Shown: piece by piece, positions 30,600 to 43,300 of the stretch
Numbering within the stretch: the first letter of the stretch is position 1
Layout: the number at the start of each line of letters is the position of its first letter
Origin: Cenococcum geophilum 1.58
Lineage: Eukaryota > Ascomycota > Dothideomycetes > Gloniales > Gloniaceae
Direction of reading: 5' to 3'
NCBI GenBank assembly: GCA_001692895.1
Contig: KV748283.1
Location: 124,001 to 188,000, forward strand
Length of the DNA: 64,000 bases
Notes under the pieces: model-generated
Database searches by the model: none
What the model saw: only the letters and a program-made list of their open reading frames with translations
Told to the model about the DNA's origin: nothing
Position numbers and translations under genes: made by a program

Positions 30600-33500
30600 A
30601 GGTGCCTTCTGGGCTACCTTCTAAACGGTACTTTTAGCTAACCGTAAGTCCTCCTTACGGTCCGTTAGATAAACCGTACGGCCTTCCAACAGGCGGTAAA
30701 TAAACCATAAGTGCTCCGTTAGTCTCGTTCCACCTATTCTACAACCTTTAGATTAAGCTTATTTGTGTCAATTAGGGTTTTAAGAGCTTAGCACGGATTT
30801 GCCTTAGTTATAGCGTCCGCTAGGTTATCTCCGCTGCTAATCCATTTAACCTCCGTAATCTTACGTCGTTCGTAAGCCTAATATAAGCATATTAGGTCGA
30901 CCATAAGCCTCTTTTCTTATATCGTACCTAGTTTAACTAGGTAATTGTAAAGTAACTTTAAATCAGTGTATAGGACTAGGGGTAATTACTCCAATTATAG
31001 GATCTTCTAGATTGTTAACTTAATTGCGGCTCCTATATCAAAGCCATAGGCTAGTGCATATAGTTTAGAAGCTAGTACACTGTGGGTTACTCGTTTGCAT
31101 TTAATTAAAGACTAATATAGTATATTTACGTCCTAATTACGGTCCGTAAGTATAATTATAAAGCCAATTTGCGATAATAGGTCCCTATTATCAGCGAAGG
31201 AGGCGTCCATAAATACTATTACGCTAAGGGAATTTAGGTCTAGTGGTACAAAAGTAAATCCTCTTATTATATTGTTAATTTGCCACTAAATACGCTTATT
31301 AAGCTGCTTAATATTTTCCTTTTACGGATCTATTACCTAGGCCGCAAAGGATAAATTATAGGCGGATTTAGGTTAACAGACTGTGGCAATATAGGCGCCT
31401 CTTACACGCTAGGCAACGTATTAGTCCTTTATATTTATAGTCTTACGGGTCTCTTTATAGGAATTAGTAAGGTCCATAGGTCTTACTATAACGGGCTTTA
31501 GGTTTTAAGCTTGGCGTTCCTAAGTTAGCTAGATTAGGTTGCCCTTTTATATAATTAAGCCTCCGTTAAACTTAATTGGAGTTTACTTAGTTAACTACTT
31601 TCGCGGCTTTACTAAGAACTTTACCTCTTATAGTTTAGTCTCTTTAGCGTCCGCAAAGGTCTGGTCTATTAGGAAGAGGGTATTATCTATTTAGAGTCTA
31701 ATAATACTAAGGCCGTTTAATGGGGTATATAGGAGGCAGGGATTATAGGTTAACTATTCCATTTTAAGTTTACTAATATAATGCTAGTAATACGTTTTAA
31801 ACTAGTGGTTTCTAGCTTCCGGCACTCCGTAAAGGGGTTTTATAACCTATAAAATTGTTCCTAGTTATAAGTTAAGCTTAAGGGGTGGTTATATAAAGAT
31901 GTCCCTACTTAGGTAGGTATTAGACTGTACGTAGGCTTATAAAATATTCCGTAAGTAGAGGGCTATAGGTTTAGTTTACTGTAGTCCAGGCATAAGTATA
32001 AGTATAATCCGTTAACTGACTTATTAAATTATAGGCGATTGCGTAAGGACTAAGTCCTTTCCCTAGTTGTTATAAGCTTGTATAATAAGCCTTAATTTCT
32101 TAAAGGCTTTATTAGTACTAGGGTGCTTAATCTCGTTAATAAAGCGTAAGTTAAATATACAAACGCCTTACGGAACGTCTCTTTTCATTATAACCGCAAA
32201 GACGCCCTTTTTAAGTAGTCCGTTAATCTCTTTGCGTTATAAGTCCGTAAAAGGGGTTTCCTATACTAGAACTAATATATCCGTAGGCGGAGGTTGCCTT
32301 ATGGGTGTGCCTATAAAGGTTAAGTAATTCTTTATTACGGGGTTCTTAGTTATAGGGTGCTTTCAGGGGCGTCCTCAACTACGCTTTACGGTAGGGTTAG
32401 TAGGTTTAGTAGGTTTCTAAGGGGCTTTTAGTGTAGGTAGGGGTGCTTCTAGTTTATCTGGTTTAACGGGTGCTTCTAGCTTATCTAGTTTGACGTTATA
32501 GGTATATATAGGCCAAAAATAGGGTTTTACGGACGTGCTTCTAAAGCTAGTTAGTCTGCTAGGAAGTTATACATAGCACGTTTTGTCTTCTATAGCTAGT
32601 AAACAGTAAGGTCCAGTCTAATTGCCGCTTTTACGCTATATAAGGACTTTAGAATTAAGCGGGAGGTTATAAACTAAGGTTATGTTAGGTCCGTTGCGGT
32701 AATATAGGGCGCTATTAACAGCTTATTTAGCCCGTAATTTAACTATTTCGGCTATTGCCTTCTATATTATAGCTGCTCGTTCCGTAATAGATAGGGTAAA
32801 AGGGCCTAGGTTGCTTATCCTTAGGTAGGCTCTGTAAACCAAAAGGGTGGGTACTAGTCCATTAGGGCCAGCGGTGTTATTAATGGCTTTTACGGCCATC
32901 TATAAAGCCAGTTCCTTTTAGATATCCTTATACTTATCTATAATAATCTAGTAAGCTCTCCGTAGAGCTAGGTGAGCTCGCTTAATAAGCCTAATAGACT
33001 AGTGCGCCTTAACTAGAACGGCTTTTGTTAAAATAGCTATGGCCATAGCGTACTATTAGAATTCCTTACTAATAAAGTTCCTACTAGCGTTGTGGGTAAT
33101 ATACTTAGGGGGTTTAACGTATATATTAATCTAGCAGGTCCGTAAAATGTCCTAAGTATATTTTATAGATATATTTTATAACCAACAGGCGGCTTAGTAG
33201 CGGGTTACCTTGTTAATTATATATAATACTAGGCTGCCGTTAATATATATAATATCTATATATACTAAGTAATTGAAGTTAAGGTCTTTATAGAGAGTAA
33301 ACTTAAATCGGCCTAGGGAACGTCCATATTTCTAGCAGAAGGAGCAGTATTTAGTTAGGTGGTTAATTGCCTTCCTATTAACGTCGTTATATCTAGAGCG
33401 TTTAAGGACTTTATATAGCTTTTCAGCTAACGGGTGGCCGAAACGGCGGTATAGGCGGTAGATCTTAGTACTGGTAAGGTAGCACGGGTTATAGTTAAAA

Positions 33501-36000
33501 GATTCCTAAATATAGGTCTATAAAGTTTCTCCCCATATAAGGAACGGGTGTCCAAATCGTTGTGTAATTAATAGGGTAATATGCTTGCTTCCTGGGGCAG
33601 TTATAGGGCCAATTAGGGTGTCCGTAATATTGTTATAGTAGACTTATAACCTATTTATATCTACAAGGCAGAGTAGGAAAGGGGTATCTACTTTTACTAT
33701 ATAGAAGTTAACTAGGCTAATTAGAGTCTTAACTATAACTAATCTAATTAATGCGGTTGAGCCGATGCCAAATTAGACATTTACAGCCCTAGTTTGCTTA
33801 GTATTAATGTCTATATTATTATTTATGGTAGTCTTATATATAAGGTATTGTCCGTAACCTATAGTAGACTTCTTAAAGGCACCTATATTGATTATAACGC
33901 TATAGAATTCTTTAGGGGTATAGCGTTCTATAGTAATATATGCAAATAGGTCCTGTTTGCGGTCTATAATATTTATAACGGGTCTAACGGGTATACTTAT
34001 AGGCTGGTTTTTGGGTGCGATTAAGTGTATAAAGGAGCGGTCGGCTAATACGGTCGTAATATTAAAGCCTTAGTTGTCCGTAAAAGGTCTAAAAGTAGTT
34101 AGAAACGTCTCTAAGGTCTCCTATTCCTAAGTATTTAAGTTAAAGTCAATTATAAAGGCTTCTATTGACTTGTTAAGAGACTCCTCCACTTCCTTTCCTT
34201 TATAATCTAAGATAAACTAGTTAATCCGATTGTTAAATCTCTTCTTAGACTTATTATGTTCTTCCTAGGTATGCCTTATAAACTAATATCCTTCCTTACT
34301 ATATATAAAGCACTTCTAGCTGGTTTGTTTATAGGGGTATACTTTTATACGGGAGTTGCTGCGGGGGTTATAGGTAGGACTTAGTCGGTACGGGTACTGC
34401 TAGCGGTAGCGGCGGTCCGTAAAGTAGGCGTTTAAGTTAGTTTATGGGTTTTATAGGTCTATAATAAAGGCTTAAGTACTACCTAGTGGGTTTAAGACTT
34501 CGTATATTATAATAGAGGACCGTAAATTGTTAATAAGGCCAGTTAAGGTGTCTGTAGGCTTATAATAGGTATATTTGCAGGGCTCTACTTCCTAGTAAGC
34601 CGTAATAAGTTTATTATATAGGAAGTCGTCTGTTTAAAGCTTAATATTAAGGCCATACTATAGGTGCCGAAGGTCTTTAATAAGGATTTGCAGGCATTCT
34701 ATAGTCGATTTTTTGGTATTCTTATTAATTACGGTTCGTAACTTAGTCGCATTCTATTAGGTAAGGATATTACGCTTATATTCCGGTCCTTTAAAGTAGT
34801 TATATATAGCTTTATATGGCTTATTAAAGGAAATACTAAGGGGGTTGCTCTTAAGGTTAGTATAGTAGTGGTTAAGGGCTAGGCCACGCAGTATAGTGGA
34901 ATAGGCTTGGCTGAATTCCTATTTAGGAATATCAGCCTTCCGACAGAGGTCTGTAAAAATAGTAAGTTTAAAGTTAAAGTTATCGTTTTCACCGCTATAC
35001 TTGGATTTGTCGGTATAGAGCTTAGCTAAGTTGGTTAGCTCCTTACCGTAGGTCTTTACTTAAGTAGGTTGTGGATTTATAACTTAGGTAGGTTATAGAT
35101 CTATAGCTTAGGCAATAGGAGGGTTTTAGTCCATATTTTAGTTTACGGGGGTATTACGGTCCGTAACTTAAGTACTAGGTATGCTTTAGCCTATAAGATT
35201 AATTCTAAAATTGCTTAGGTTTATAGGACAAATTTGGTTAAGTAGGTTAGGTATAAGGCTAGTAATGCTATTAAGTTTAGGAAAAGCAAAGAGTTTATTA
35301 GTGGCTTTAACCTAGTCTAGAATTTCCTCTTTAGTTTATTCCGTTTAGTCCTCCTTCTATATTATATTATATAAGGACCGTACAATAGTAACTTATTTAT
35401 CCTTTTTAACCTATATACCTTAGTAACGTAAAAGGGTTCGTAGGTTATAGATAGTAGTAGGGTTACAAGCCTTAAGGATAGCTTCCATAAAGTCCGCAAA
35501 GTCTTCCTTATATTACTCCTATAGGTTATTATTCAGAAGCTTATAGTGTCCGTATTTAAGGATTTTGAAATTAATATAGTCGTTAACGCCGTCCGTAGAC
35601 ATAAGGTCGACTCCCTAACTCTACTTCTTTTAACCTTTACTAATTTGCTTAGTTATATCTGCTATATTATATAGCGTAGTATATTTATATAAGCTATAGT
35701 AGGTAGTAATACCTTATAGCGGGTGGAGGAGGTCTTATAACGGTCTATAAAATCAATTAGCGGGTCCGTAACAGTTTAAGAGGTCTTATAGTGGTCTGTA
35801 AAGGTAATTAACGGGTCTATAACGGTTTATAGAAGGGTAGGGGGTTTCCGTAAGGTCTAAAGAGGTTTAAGGTTTAAGGGGGTTAAGGGTAGAGAGTTCC
35901 GTAAAGGTCTGTATTTAAGTCTATAAACTTCTAGTAAACCGTACTAAGACTTAAATAAGTATATAGAGTTAGTGATAGGTCCGTAATTCCCAACTTCCGA
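30600..36000 (-). pseudogene. Copia Gag-Pol polyprotein, RIP-degraded
   Basis: On the minus strand the polyprotein is readable for most of its length. The GAG-pre-integrase/zinc region (NRKAINHLTKYCSFC, about 33340-33400) comes first. Integrase core follows with YIDIIYI (first Asp), DKYKDI and ERAAII (33300-32750). Reverse transcriptase TPLNGLSIIRL then IDNTLFLIDQTFADA at 31640-31720 replaces the LQTDDTL active site, with one Asp now Asn. RNase H MDASFADNRDLLSQIGFIIIL lies at 31140-31230 and a terminal KWISSGDNLADAITKA at 30790-30850. Gag (35000-36000) is poorly resolved. It would be a self-contained polyprotein, but stops at Q/W codons run throughout. Confidence 0.85.
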
Positions 36001-36101
36001 CCTTCTAGTAGGTCGTACTAGGATTAAACGGGTGGTCGCTATTGTATATCACTTGGGGGAGGTATCGAGTAATTGCTAATCTGTACGCGCTTACTAATCA
36101 G

Positions 36102-36318
36102 TATTTATATTAACTTAATAATATAAATAAGCCATATCCAGGGGCACGAAATACGTATAGTATCGTATGCTCTTTTGGATGGTAGTGACTGTCGATTCTA
36201 TTAAGGTAGACTACGTGGTCTATATACTGACGCGCCTCCCCCTAATTAGTTAGCACCTAAGTGGTTAGTGCACTAAACGCGTAACTACGTTTGGTATACT
36301 ACGTGCTATAACTATACA
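36102..36318 (-). repeat. Copia 5' LTR (217 bp)
   Basis: Left boundary TATTTATATTAAC (TG changed to TA), right boundary CTATACA. Two bases shorter than its partner, at AACTACG(CG)TTTGG. Confidence 0.9.
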
Positions 36319-36323
36319 ATTTG

Positions 36324-37690
36324 GCACCTATTATTATATAAAGTATATAGGCGGACTTTACCTTAGGGCGTATCTATTATAATATATACCATAATAAGTT
36401 TCTTTTTTTCCTCCATATTAGGCCCTAGTTGCAGTTAAAAAAGATACGCTACTAGGGCTTTAGGTTTTCTAAAGACTAAGCTAACTTCTCTTTATTAGCC
36501 TACTTCTAGTATTTCTTACAGCAGCCACCTGCGGTCCTTTAACTTATATATATAGCATTAGTGTTTAGGGGGTCCCCTAAGCCGTCTAGCTTTTAGGTAG
36601 TCTCTTTAGGAGTTTATTTAAAGCGTTGCCCTTTTTAGGTTCTATTCCCTAAACCTAACTCTATAAAGCCTATACTGCGACCGCGCTTTATACGTAATAA
36701 TTTACTACTACTACTTACGCGATCTTTTGTAAGCTTTATAGTATTAAGCAATAACTCTATATAGCGGATTTTATTAAAGAGGTCCTTAGCGGTTCTTACC
36801 TATTAGGCGAAGTTTTAGCAGAAGAGCTCTACTTATAGGTAGGCTGGGAGATATAAGAACTAAAAGTCTACCTATTACTTAGGATTAATAAAAGGGGTAT
36901 AAGAGAAGAGGTCCTTTAAGCTATATATACGGGCTAGGAAGATATTAAACCTCTAGTTCTCCTTTATAACGGCCGTATAGTATATAATAGCGTTATTAAA
37001 GCGTCTTACTATAGGGTTTCTAATCTGATCTTAGACTATAGTCTTAAACTTATCCTATAATAAAGGACCCTTATCTTTAGTACCTAACCGGCAATATACT
37101 AGTTAGGTAATTATCTTTTCTTTTATAAGATCTTTAATAGCCTAGCATATATATCGCTTATAGTTATAGTTAGCGTTATTAACCTTAAATCGGTTCTTAA
37201 CTGCGGCAATCCACTGGTTAAAATGCTATTAAGTAGTACCGCTAATATTGGGTAGTAACTTCTTAACTAGGGCGTTAAGATTTAATCAGCGTATGCATTC
37301 GCTACGTAACTTATACTCTTTACTAGAGAGGCGATAGAAGGGCTTTATTAAATTAATAATACTCTATAAGTTGGCTATTTTCTTAGCTAGCTTATCTAGC
37401 TCCTTTATATTATCGGTATTAAGTAGGACGCTAATAATCTTACTAAGCTCCTATTAAGCCTAGGTATATAAGTTAAACTAGTCTTTAGCGTTTATAGATA
37501 TCTAATTATTTTAAGGTTTAGAAGGTGGCTTAAATGCTACTAGTATACTTCTCGCGGTTTCGTCTATACTAGATCCTAAGGCGTTCTATAGTCGCATCGC
37601 TAGCGTATTACTATTGGGTATAGGCGTTAGTTTTCTTTTTAGAGGTATTATAGAAAAATTAAACCGGTTATCCTCCTAAGGGGATTAATA
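36324..37690 (-). pseudogene. Gyp3 Gag, degraded
   Basis: The minus-strand translation shows a helical capsid-like region (LDKLAKKIANL, SSKEYKLRSECIR, WIAAVKNRFKVNN and KFKTIV-DQIRNPIVRRFNNAI between about 36950 and 37400) broken by Q/W-to-stop changes. A Cys-rich region near 36510-36560 may be a nucleocapsid knuckle. Copia element 30284-36318 separates it from the rest of the polyprotein. Confidence 0.65.
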
Positions 37691-37700
37691 AGGATTTAAT

Positions 37701-37926
37701 TATAAGGTAAGGATGTAGATAGGGAGTCTAATAATAGAATAATAGGGTATATTGTATATACAGAGACAAATCCTTAAGGGAAAAGGAGAAGTCTATATAT
37801 AAGGTAGAAAGGGTTTTCCCTAGGCATATACAGAGCACGTGCCTTATATGTAAGTTATCCCTAGGTTGCTCTAGGGTCGCCTATACCTTACAGCTATATA
37901 ACTATCTACTTAGGTTTTACCTAATA
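37701..37926 (-). repeat. Gyp3 5' LTR (226 bp)
   Basis: Same length and order as 18141-18366, with scattered transitions. The right TSD GTAAA is at 37927-37931. The primer-binding site next to 37701 was not identified. Confidence 0.92.
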
Positions 37927-37931
37927 GTAAA

Positions 37932-38600
37932 TAAGAAATAAACCCTAGCGCTAGCCTATTAAATTAATAATTTTATTTAGCTAGATATAAAAAATATAAA
38001 TATAAAATAACCTATTAAAAATTTTAACTAGAAGAACGCTAGCCCTTATAAGGTTAAAAAGGTTGTCTTCTTTTACGCCTACTAATTAATAATAATTCAT
38101 TGCTTAACGTCCGATTCGGATCCCTATTGGGCCTACGCGGACTACTCCTTATTTACATGTGGGGAGAAAACTCTATTTAAGAAAAATGAGAAAACCCCGT
38201 GATCCATCTCCCCGCCTTTTGGGACTCGCCTGCTTAGCGCCTGCGAGTACGCCTACTAATTAAAGCTCCCTAATACGGTTAAAACCCACCCTATATTCTA
38301 TATATTAATCCTTTACCCTACTACGCCTATATTAGATATCTTACCTAAATAAATTTAGAAATCCCCTCTACTAATTAAAGTAGATTATAAAAATTAATAC
38401 TTTATTAAAAGAATTAATAACATTAAGCATAATAAAAGGAAATACTAATATATATACCTTATAAAATAGAGAGGCTTTATTAAGCCCTTATAGAAACTTA
38501 TTAACTCTATAGAACTTATATAAGCTATAAAAGACTTTTATAAACTCTACCTAGAACTACTATAGCCCTATTTATAAAAGATTAAGTTTAAAAGGGGGGT
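37932..38600 (+). pseudogene. Gyp4 integrase C-terminus and chromodomain-like tail, degraded
   Basis: Directly beyond Gyp3 the frame continues with a stretch corresponding to the linker before the integrase C-terminal domain (NIKNINIK then KNFN and KNASPYKVKKVV at about 37990-38060). It then reads THPIFYI near 38285-38300 and a chromodomain-like region up to 38580. A 158-bp SINE-like insert (38090-38247) interrupts it. Stops are frequent. Confidence 0.65.
38090..38247 (-). mobile_element. 158-bp SINE-like insert with 16-bp target duplication
   Basis: The 16-bp TACGCCTACTAATTAA occurs at 38074-38089 and again at 38248-38263, framing 158 bp that interrupt the Gyp4 frame. Read on the minus strand the insert starts ACTCGCAGGCGCTAAGCAGG, in which GCTAAGCAGG fits the core of a Pol III A box. 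It then has GGGGTTTTCTC-type blocks and ends GGATCCGAATCGGACGTTAAG plus an ATTATTA tail. That end matches 11520-11580 and 2890-2963. It is GC-richer than its host and little RIP'd. Confidence 0.8.
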
Positions 38601-38602
38601 AC

Positions 38603-38960
38603 TATTATAGGACACCCCCATAATACCTTATATATATTTACCAATTTCTACTAACTTAACAACTAAAGACTAACCAGGAGACGGCAATCTACTATATTCT
38701 ACTATATTCCGCCAAGTTTTACTAAATCCTACTAAGTTCTGCTAGGACTACTACCTAAATCCTATTCTACTCTGTATATATATTAACTAAGTAACTAAGC
38801 AAATAATATATACCCTTTCTTCTCGTTTTCTTACCTTCTTTCCTTATATAACGTCTTAACTTTATTATACAGTTTATATATATAGCTTAATAGTATCTAC
38901 TCCGCTATATATTATCGCCGCTTATACTTACTCTATAATACTAGTAATCCTTATATCTTT
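38603..38960 (+). repeat. Gyp4 3' LTR, right border uncertain
   Basis: It starts TATTATAGGACACCCCC (ancestrally TGTTA) immediately after the purine tract AAAAGGGGGGTAC. A TATATATA and a CTTTCTTCTCGTTTTC tract near 38810-38840 resemble LTR promoter elements. The end is set only roughly, because the partner LTR is missing. Confidence 0.5.
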
Positions 38961-39331
38961 TCTCTAGTTATATTTTTTCCATACTAAAGGTTTTTAGGAG
39001 TTTAAAGTAGGGGTTAGATAGATAGATAATATATAGTAGTATACTAATATCTCTCTAAACCTCTTCTAGGACTAGCCCTTATAATCTCCCTTTCTATAAG
39101 GTAATAGTAATTAGGAGTTAACTATAAAAAGGGGAGGAAGGCATTACAGTACTGGCAAATTGCTATAGATTGCTATAGATTGCAGTTATATAATATAAGG
39201 ATCGTATAAAAAATTAAGCGGCGCTACTCTTTTTCTTCTTGTTTCCTTTCTCTAGCTTTAGATCCTTATTTATAGACAATCCAATTATATAGGCTTACGC
39301 GTCCCTCTTATTATACTCATACCTTAATTAA
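38961..39331. other. RIP'd DNA between Gyp4 and Gyp1, no gene
   Basis: Nothing coding recognised. The 11-bp direct repeat ATTGCTATAGA occurs twice in tandem near 39160-39181. This sequence continues on the other side of Gyp1 (52189 onward), because the TSD CTAAG flanks that element. Confidence 0.5.
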
Positions 39332-39336
39332 CTAAG

Positions 39337-39546
39337 TGTAACGGCGCTATCGCACGTTACCTACCAAATTCTGCTATATTCTGCTGACCTATAATTAGCC
39401 CGCCCAAAGCTAGCGCCTTAGCGGCTTACCCTATATATTTGTTTATATCAGTCCTAGCAACCCCTTTTCCTTCTCTTTAGCTTAGTATATTTATAAGATA
39501 GCATTTTATAAGCTTTAGTTTAGAAGCATTTATATAAGCTATTATA
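39337..39546 (+). repeat. Gyp1 5' LTR (210 bp)
   Basis: TGTAACGGCGCTATCGC at the start, CTATTATA at the end. Matched by 51974-52183 and, on the other strand, by 995-1204. Confidence 0.92.
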
Positions 39547-39998
39547 TTATACTAAGCTCTCCCTATATTACCTAAGAAGGCCTTAATAATATCCCACCCT
39601 AAATAAAAAACTTTATCTATAATAACGCGTTAACACGCTATACTTAAACACTAAAACAACTCTATATTACCTAGGAAGGCCTAAATAATATCCTACCTTA
39701 TAAGTTAGATAGGACTAGACCTATACCCCTAAAATTAAAACTAAAGTATATAATACTAATAAACCCTAAAAAGCTAACAATGGCACCTAAAGTAAGCTTA
39801 TTTAAGAGAGTTGCCTTTACCTAAGAGGAACCAAAGATCTAATTAGGATTAGAAATTAAAGATAATAATAACATTATAAACGTACGCAAGTAGATTCGCG
39901 CCCTTATAGCTAGCTAGAAAGCTAATTATCTTAAAGTAAAAAATATATAAGAAACCCTATAAGAGATCCTAAAAAGCCTTACAGCCCTATAAAATAGC

Positions 39999-40185
39999 TG
40001 TTACAGTACTATAATAAAGTAGACTAAATAACTACATTGTGGTATAAAGAGGGGGAAAAGGTGGAAAGGGGGTATTATATATAAATAGTAGGGCCGGCTG
40101 CTAAGTCACTAGTGGTGGGCTAGCTAATAGTAGGAAATAGTACAAGACAGTATAAAACAGTATGCGTTAGGTTAGTGCCGTAACA
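39999..40185 (-). repeat. Gyp2 3' LTR (187 bp)
   Basis: Begins TGTTACAGTAC and ends GCCGTAACA, a short perfect terminal inversion (TGTTAC/GTAACA). Confidence 0.94.
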
Positions 40186-40399
40186 GTACTCCTCTCCCCT
40201 AGATAGTTTAGTCCCTAAACTAAATAAATAATTTAAAAATAGGCAGTGTATGGGGTTGCCTATTTTTTACCATAAAGATATTAGTTCCGCTTACCGCCCT
40301 TAACTAAGCTAATAGCAATTTTCTATACCGGGTATAGAAAATCCTAATTGGTTAGTTTAGTAAGTAAGGTTAGCAAAACTCTACACCGCCATCTAAATT

Positions 40400-43300
40400 A
40401 ATCTATATGGCGTTTCTTAGCAAAAATTTGGCTAATTAGATAACTTTAACTGCCAGTTAAAGTTTTATAACATCTTAACCACTATAAATTTTAATACGGT
40501 GGTCGGCCGTGACCTTAGTGTAACTTTTCCTTATCTTATACCTAGTCTAGGGGTTTTAGCTTTTTAGGGTGTTGCTTATAAAAGCGCTATACAGCTTATT
40601 TATAACCCTTTAGGTCTTTCTCTAGCTGCTAGGTTATATCCTTATAATATTTTTATTTAATCTTATAAGTTAGGCCCTAGGGGTCTTTATTATATACATT
40701 AAGGATTTTCTTAAACTCCCATTTGTCTTTTATATTGCCGTTATTATCTTTCTTTACTACTCGTCCTTATATATTACAGCGCTCTATAGTATTAATATTT
40801 ACTTAACTAGGGATCTCTTTAGCAGCCTAGAGGCGGACCTTAAATATATAAAAGGATTTATTTACTTAGATATAGTCCGGGAGGTCTACTATAACTACCT
40901 TTTAGTATACTGTGAGTATAGGGTACGGGCCGTCCTATTTATTATCCCATTTCTTCTTAGGTCTGTTTATCTTTATATTTTCTAAGCTAACTATAACTAT
41001 ATTGCCTTTATAAAATAACGCACTCTTATCCCTATAGGTATTAGCATTATTTTTATAGCGTTACTATAAAATCCGGGCTAGGGCCTTAAGCTATATTAAT
41101 ATCCGCTTAAAGCAGTTGGCCATAAAGTCTGCGTGGAAGAACTCCTTCTTTGCTTATACTAATAGTATCAGTAGGTGGAGGCCAGTAGGCTTAATTCCGA
41201 GGTAAGGGTTAAAGCCATAGTTTATAAAAAACGGGGAGATACTTATACTCTTATTAACTTAGTTATTTATAGCAAACTTAGTAAGCGGTAGGTAGTTAAC
41301 CTAGTTGTCCTATATAAAGCTAATAAAAGTATAAAGGTATTTATTTACGATAGCGTTAATAATTTCGGTTTAGCCGTCCGTTTTTAGGTACTAGGCTAAG
41401 CTTAGTCGTAAGGTTATCTTAAGGCGTTTACTTAGTCGTCGCTAGAAGTCGCTAATAAATTATATACCGCAATCAGAGATAATCGTACTTAGTGCACTGT
41501 AGAGCTTATATACGTTGTTAATAAAGCCATTAACTAGCTCCTCTGTTAAGAGTCCTATTACTAAAATAAGGTATTATATTTTAGTTAGGCGGTCTATAAT
41601 AACAAGGATATATTTATATACCTTACCATAGCGTTAGTATACTAGTAGCGTTATAATATAGTTAATTAAGATATTGGTCTATAGGCGGGTGGGTAATTCT
41701 AGTAATTTTAAAAAACTAGGTGAGGTAGAACGGGGGGTCTTAATATAAAAGTATAGGGCACAGTCTTTAATAAAGGTAGCTATAAACTAGGAGATTCCTA
41801 GCTACTAGTATATTCGGTTTAAAAGGTTAAAAGTCTTAACCTAGCTAGGGTAACTAGCGGGGCCGCTGCTATAAAAGCGGTAAGTAACTTCTAAGTAAAG
41901 GTCTAGGGCGTTAGGGATAAAGAGATATTAGTAGAAGTAGATCTGTCTGTTAATAATACTGCATTCTAACTTATTGCAATAAAGTAATCTCCTAATCTTT
42001 TTTAGCTAATGGCGAGCTTTCTAATTATATAGGGCCGCCACTATATCTCTTACAAGTTTGTTCTCCTAGTATTCTAGCTAGATTAACTTATCTAATAACT
42101 TTTTAGCTATTTTAGGGTCTAAAGCGGCTATAAACTCCGCGTTATTATAATTACGGGACTTATATAGTAATTCTTCTAAAATTATAGGGTTAACTTTTTG
42201 GGGCGGTATAATAACTTAGGCTCGGTAGCAGAGGTGTTTATTATTAGCGTCCTTAGGCCTTATTTCTGGTAGCTAGCTTAGGGCGTTAGGGAGCATAGCT
42301 TTACCGCTGGGTTTATATATAATTATAAAGTTAAACTATAAAAAGAACTCTACCTACTAGACTTAGTACTAATTTAAATGCTTAGTAGTTATAAACGTCT
42401 ATAGGTTCTTATAGTTAGTAATAATTTTAAACGGCTCCTTAGTCCCTTATAGCTTAGGACACTATTTCTCTAAAGCCTTAATAATAGCTAAGAGTTCTTT
42501 ATTATAGATCTCATAGTTATACTCTAGCGTAGAGTGCTTTATAGAAAAGAATGCGACCGGTTTTAATTTTCCGTTATTATTATACTGGGAAAGGACTCCA
42601 CCGGAAGCCTAATTCGATGCGTCTATCTCTACCACTATTTTCTTCATATAGTTATAGTATATTAATACTAGTGCTAAAGTAATGGCTCCCTTAAGGGCCT
42701 TAAACAATTTAGCTTATTCTAATCCCTATAGCCATCTAATATCCTTCTTTAGGAGTTTTATTATAGGTATAGTAATAATAGAGTAGCCTTAGATAAATTG
42801 TTAGTAGAAGTTCGCGAAGCCGAGAAATTATTATAGTTCTTTAATTAATATTAGGTCCTTCTATTTCTATAAGGCCTATACCTTTTTAGGGTCTATAGTT
42901 ATACTATTAGTTAAAATAATTAAGCTAATGTATTTTGTTTTAGTAAAGTAGAACTTAAAATTATTAATATTAATCTAAAGTCTAGCATTACTAAGTCTTT
43001 AGATAACTTTATTTATATACTTANTATACTTAGCGCGTGTTTTAGAAAAGACAAGGATATTATTAAGGTAGGTAGTGCAGTAGTTGTTAAGGGCGTTATA
43101 TAGAATATAGTTAATATAGTTCTAAAACATAGCGGGTATATAATAGAGGCTAAATAGTGTAACTAGTATCTTATAGAGTCCGAACTAGGTAATAAATGCT
43201 ATAAGCTACTTATAGCCCTTTATAATCCGGATCTAGTTAAACGTAGTAATTATATTAAGTTTAGTAAAGTACTTAGCACTATAAAGTGCGTTAAGTATCT

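Larger units (their letters stand above)
30284..36318 (-). mobile_element. Copia retrotransposon nested in Gyp3
   Basis: Direct 5-bp copies ATTTG (30279-30283 and 36319-36323) flank LTRs of 219 and 217 bp (30284-30502, 36102-36318). Total length is 6,035 bp. Minus-strand domain order is Gag, integrase, reverse transcriptase, RNase H, that is, Copia and not Gypsy. The LTRs are nearly alike apart from a CG dinucleotide indel and transitions. Confidence 0.92.
18141..37926 (-). mobile_element. Gyp3: minus-strand chromodomain Gypsy carrying three nested retroelements
   Basis: Two 226-bp LTRs (18141-18366 and 37701-37926) and the TSD GCAAA/GTAAA (one C-to-T change) delimit 19,786 bp. Removing the two LINEs with their pogo passengers and the Copia element leaves about 6.9 kb, a normal Gypsy length. 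The polypurine tract lies next to the left LTR (complement of ATGCCCCTCCCCTTT at 18367), so the element reads on the minus strand: gag at right, then reverse transcriptase, RNase H, integrase and chromodomain at left. All parts contain RIP-type stops. Confidence 0.9.
17560..38960 (+). mobile_element. Gyp4: oldest Gypsy of the nested stack, split by Gyp3
   Basis: Integrase coding at 17560-18140 resumes at 37932 and runs into a C-terminal domain, a polypurine tract (about 38589-38600) and an LTR. The 19.8-kb Gyp3 sits between the two parts, flanked by GCAAA (18136-18140) and GTAAA (37927-37931). No 5' LTR, gag or reverse transcriptase is seen; the left part fades into very AT-rich DNA at 17290-17560 next to the WD40 flank. 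The right border is not fixed because no second LTR is available for comparison. Confidence 0.8.
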
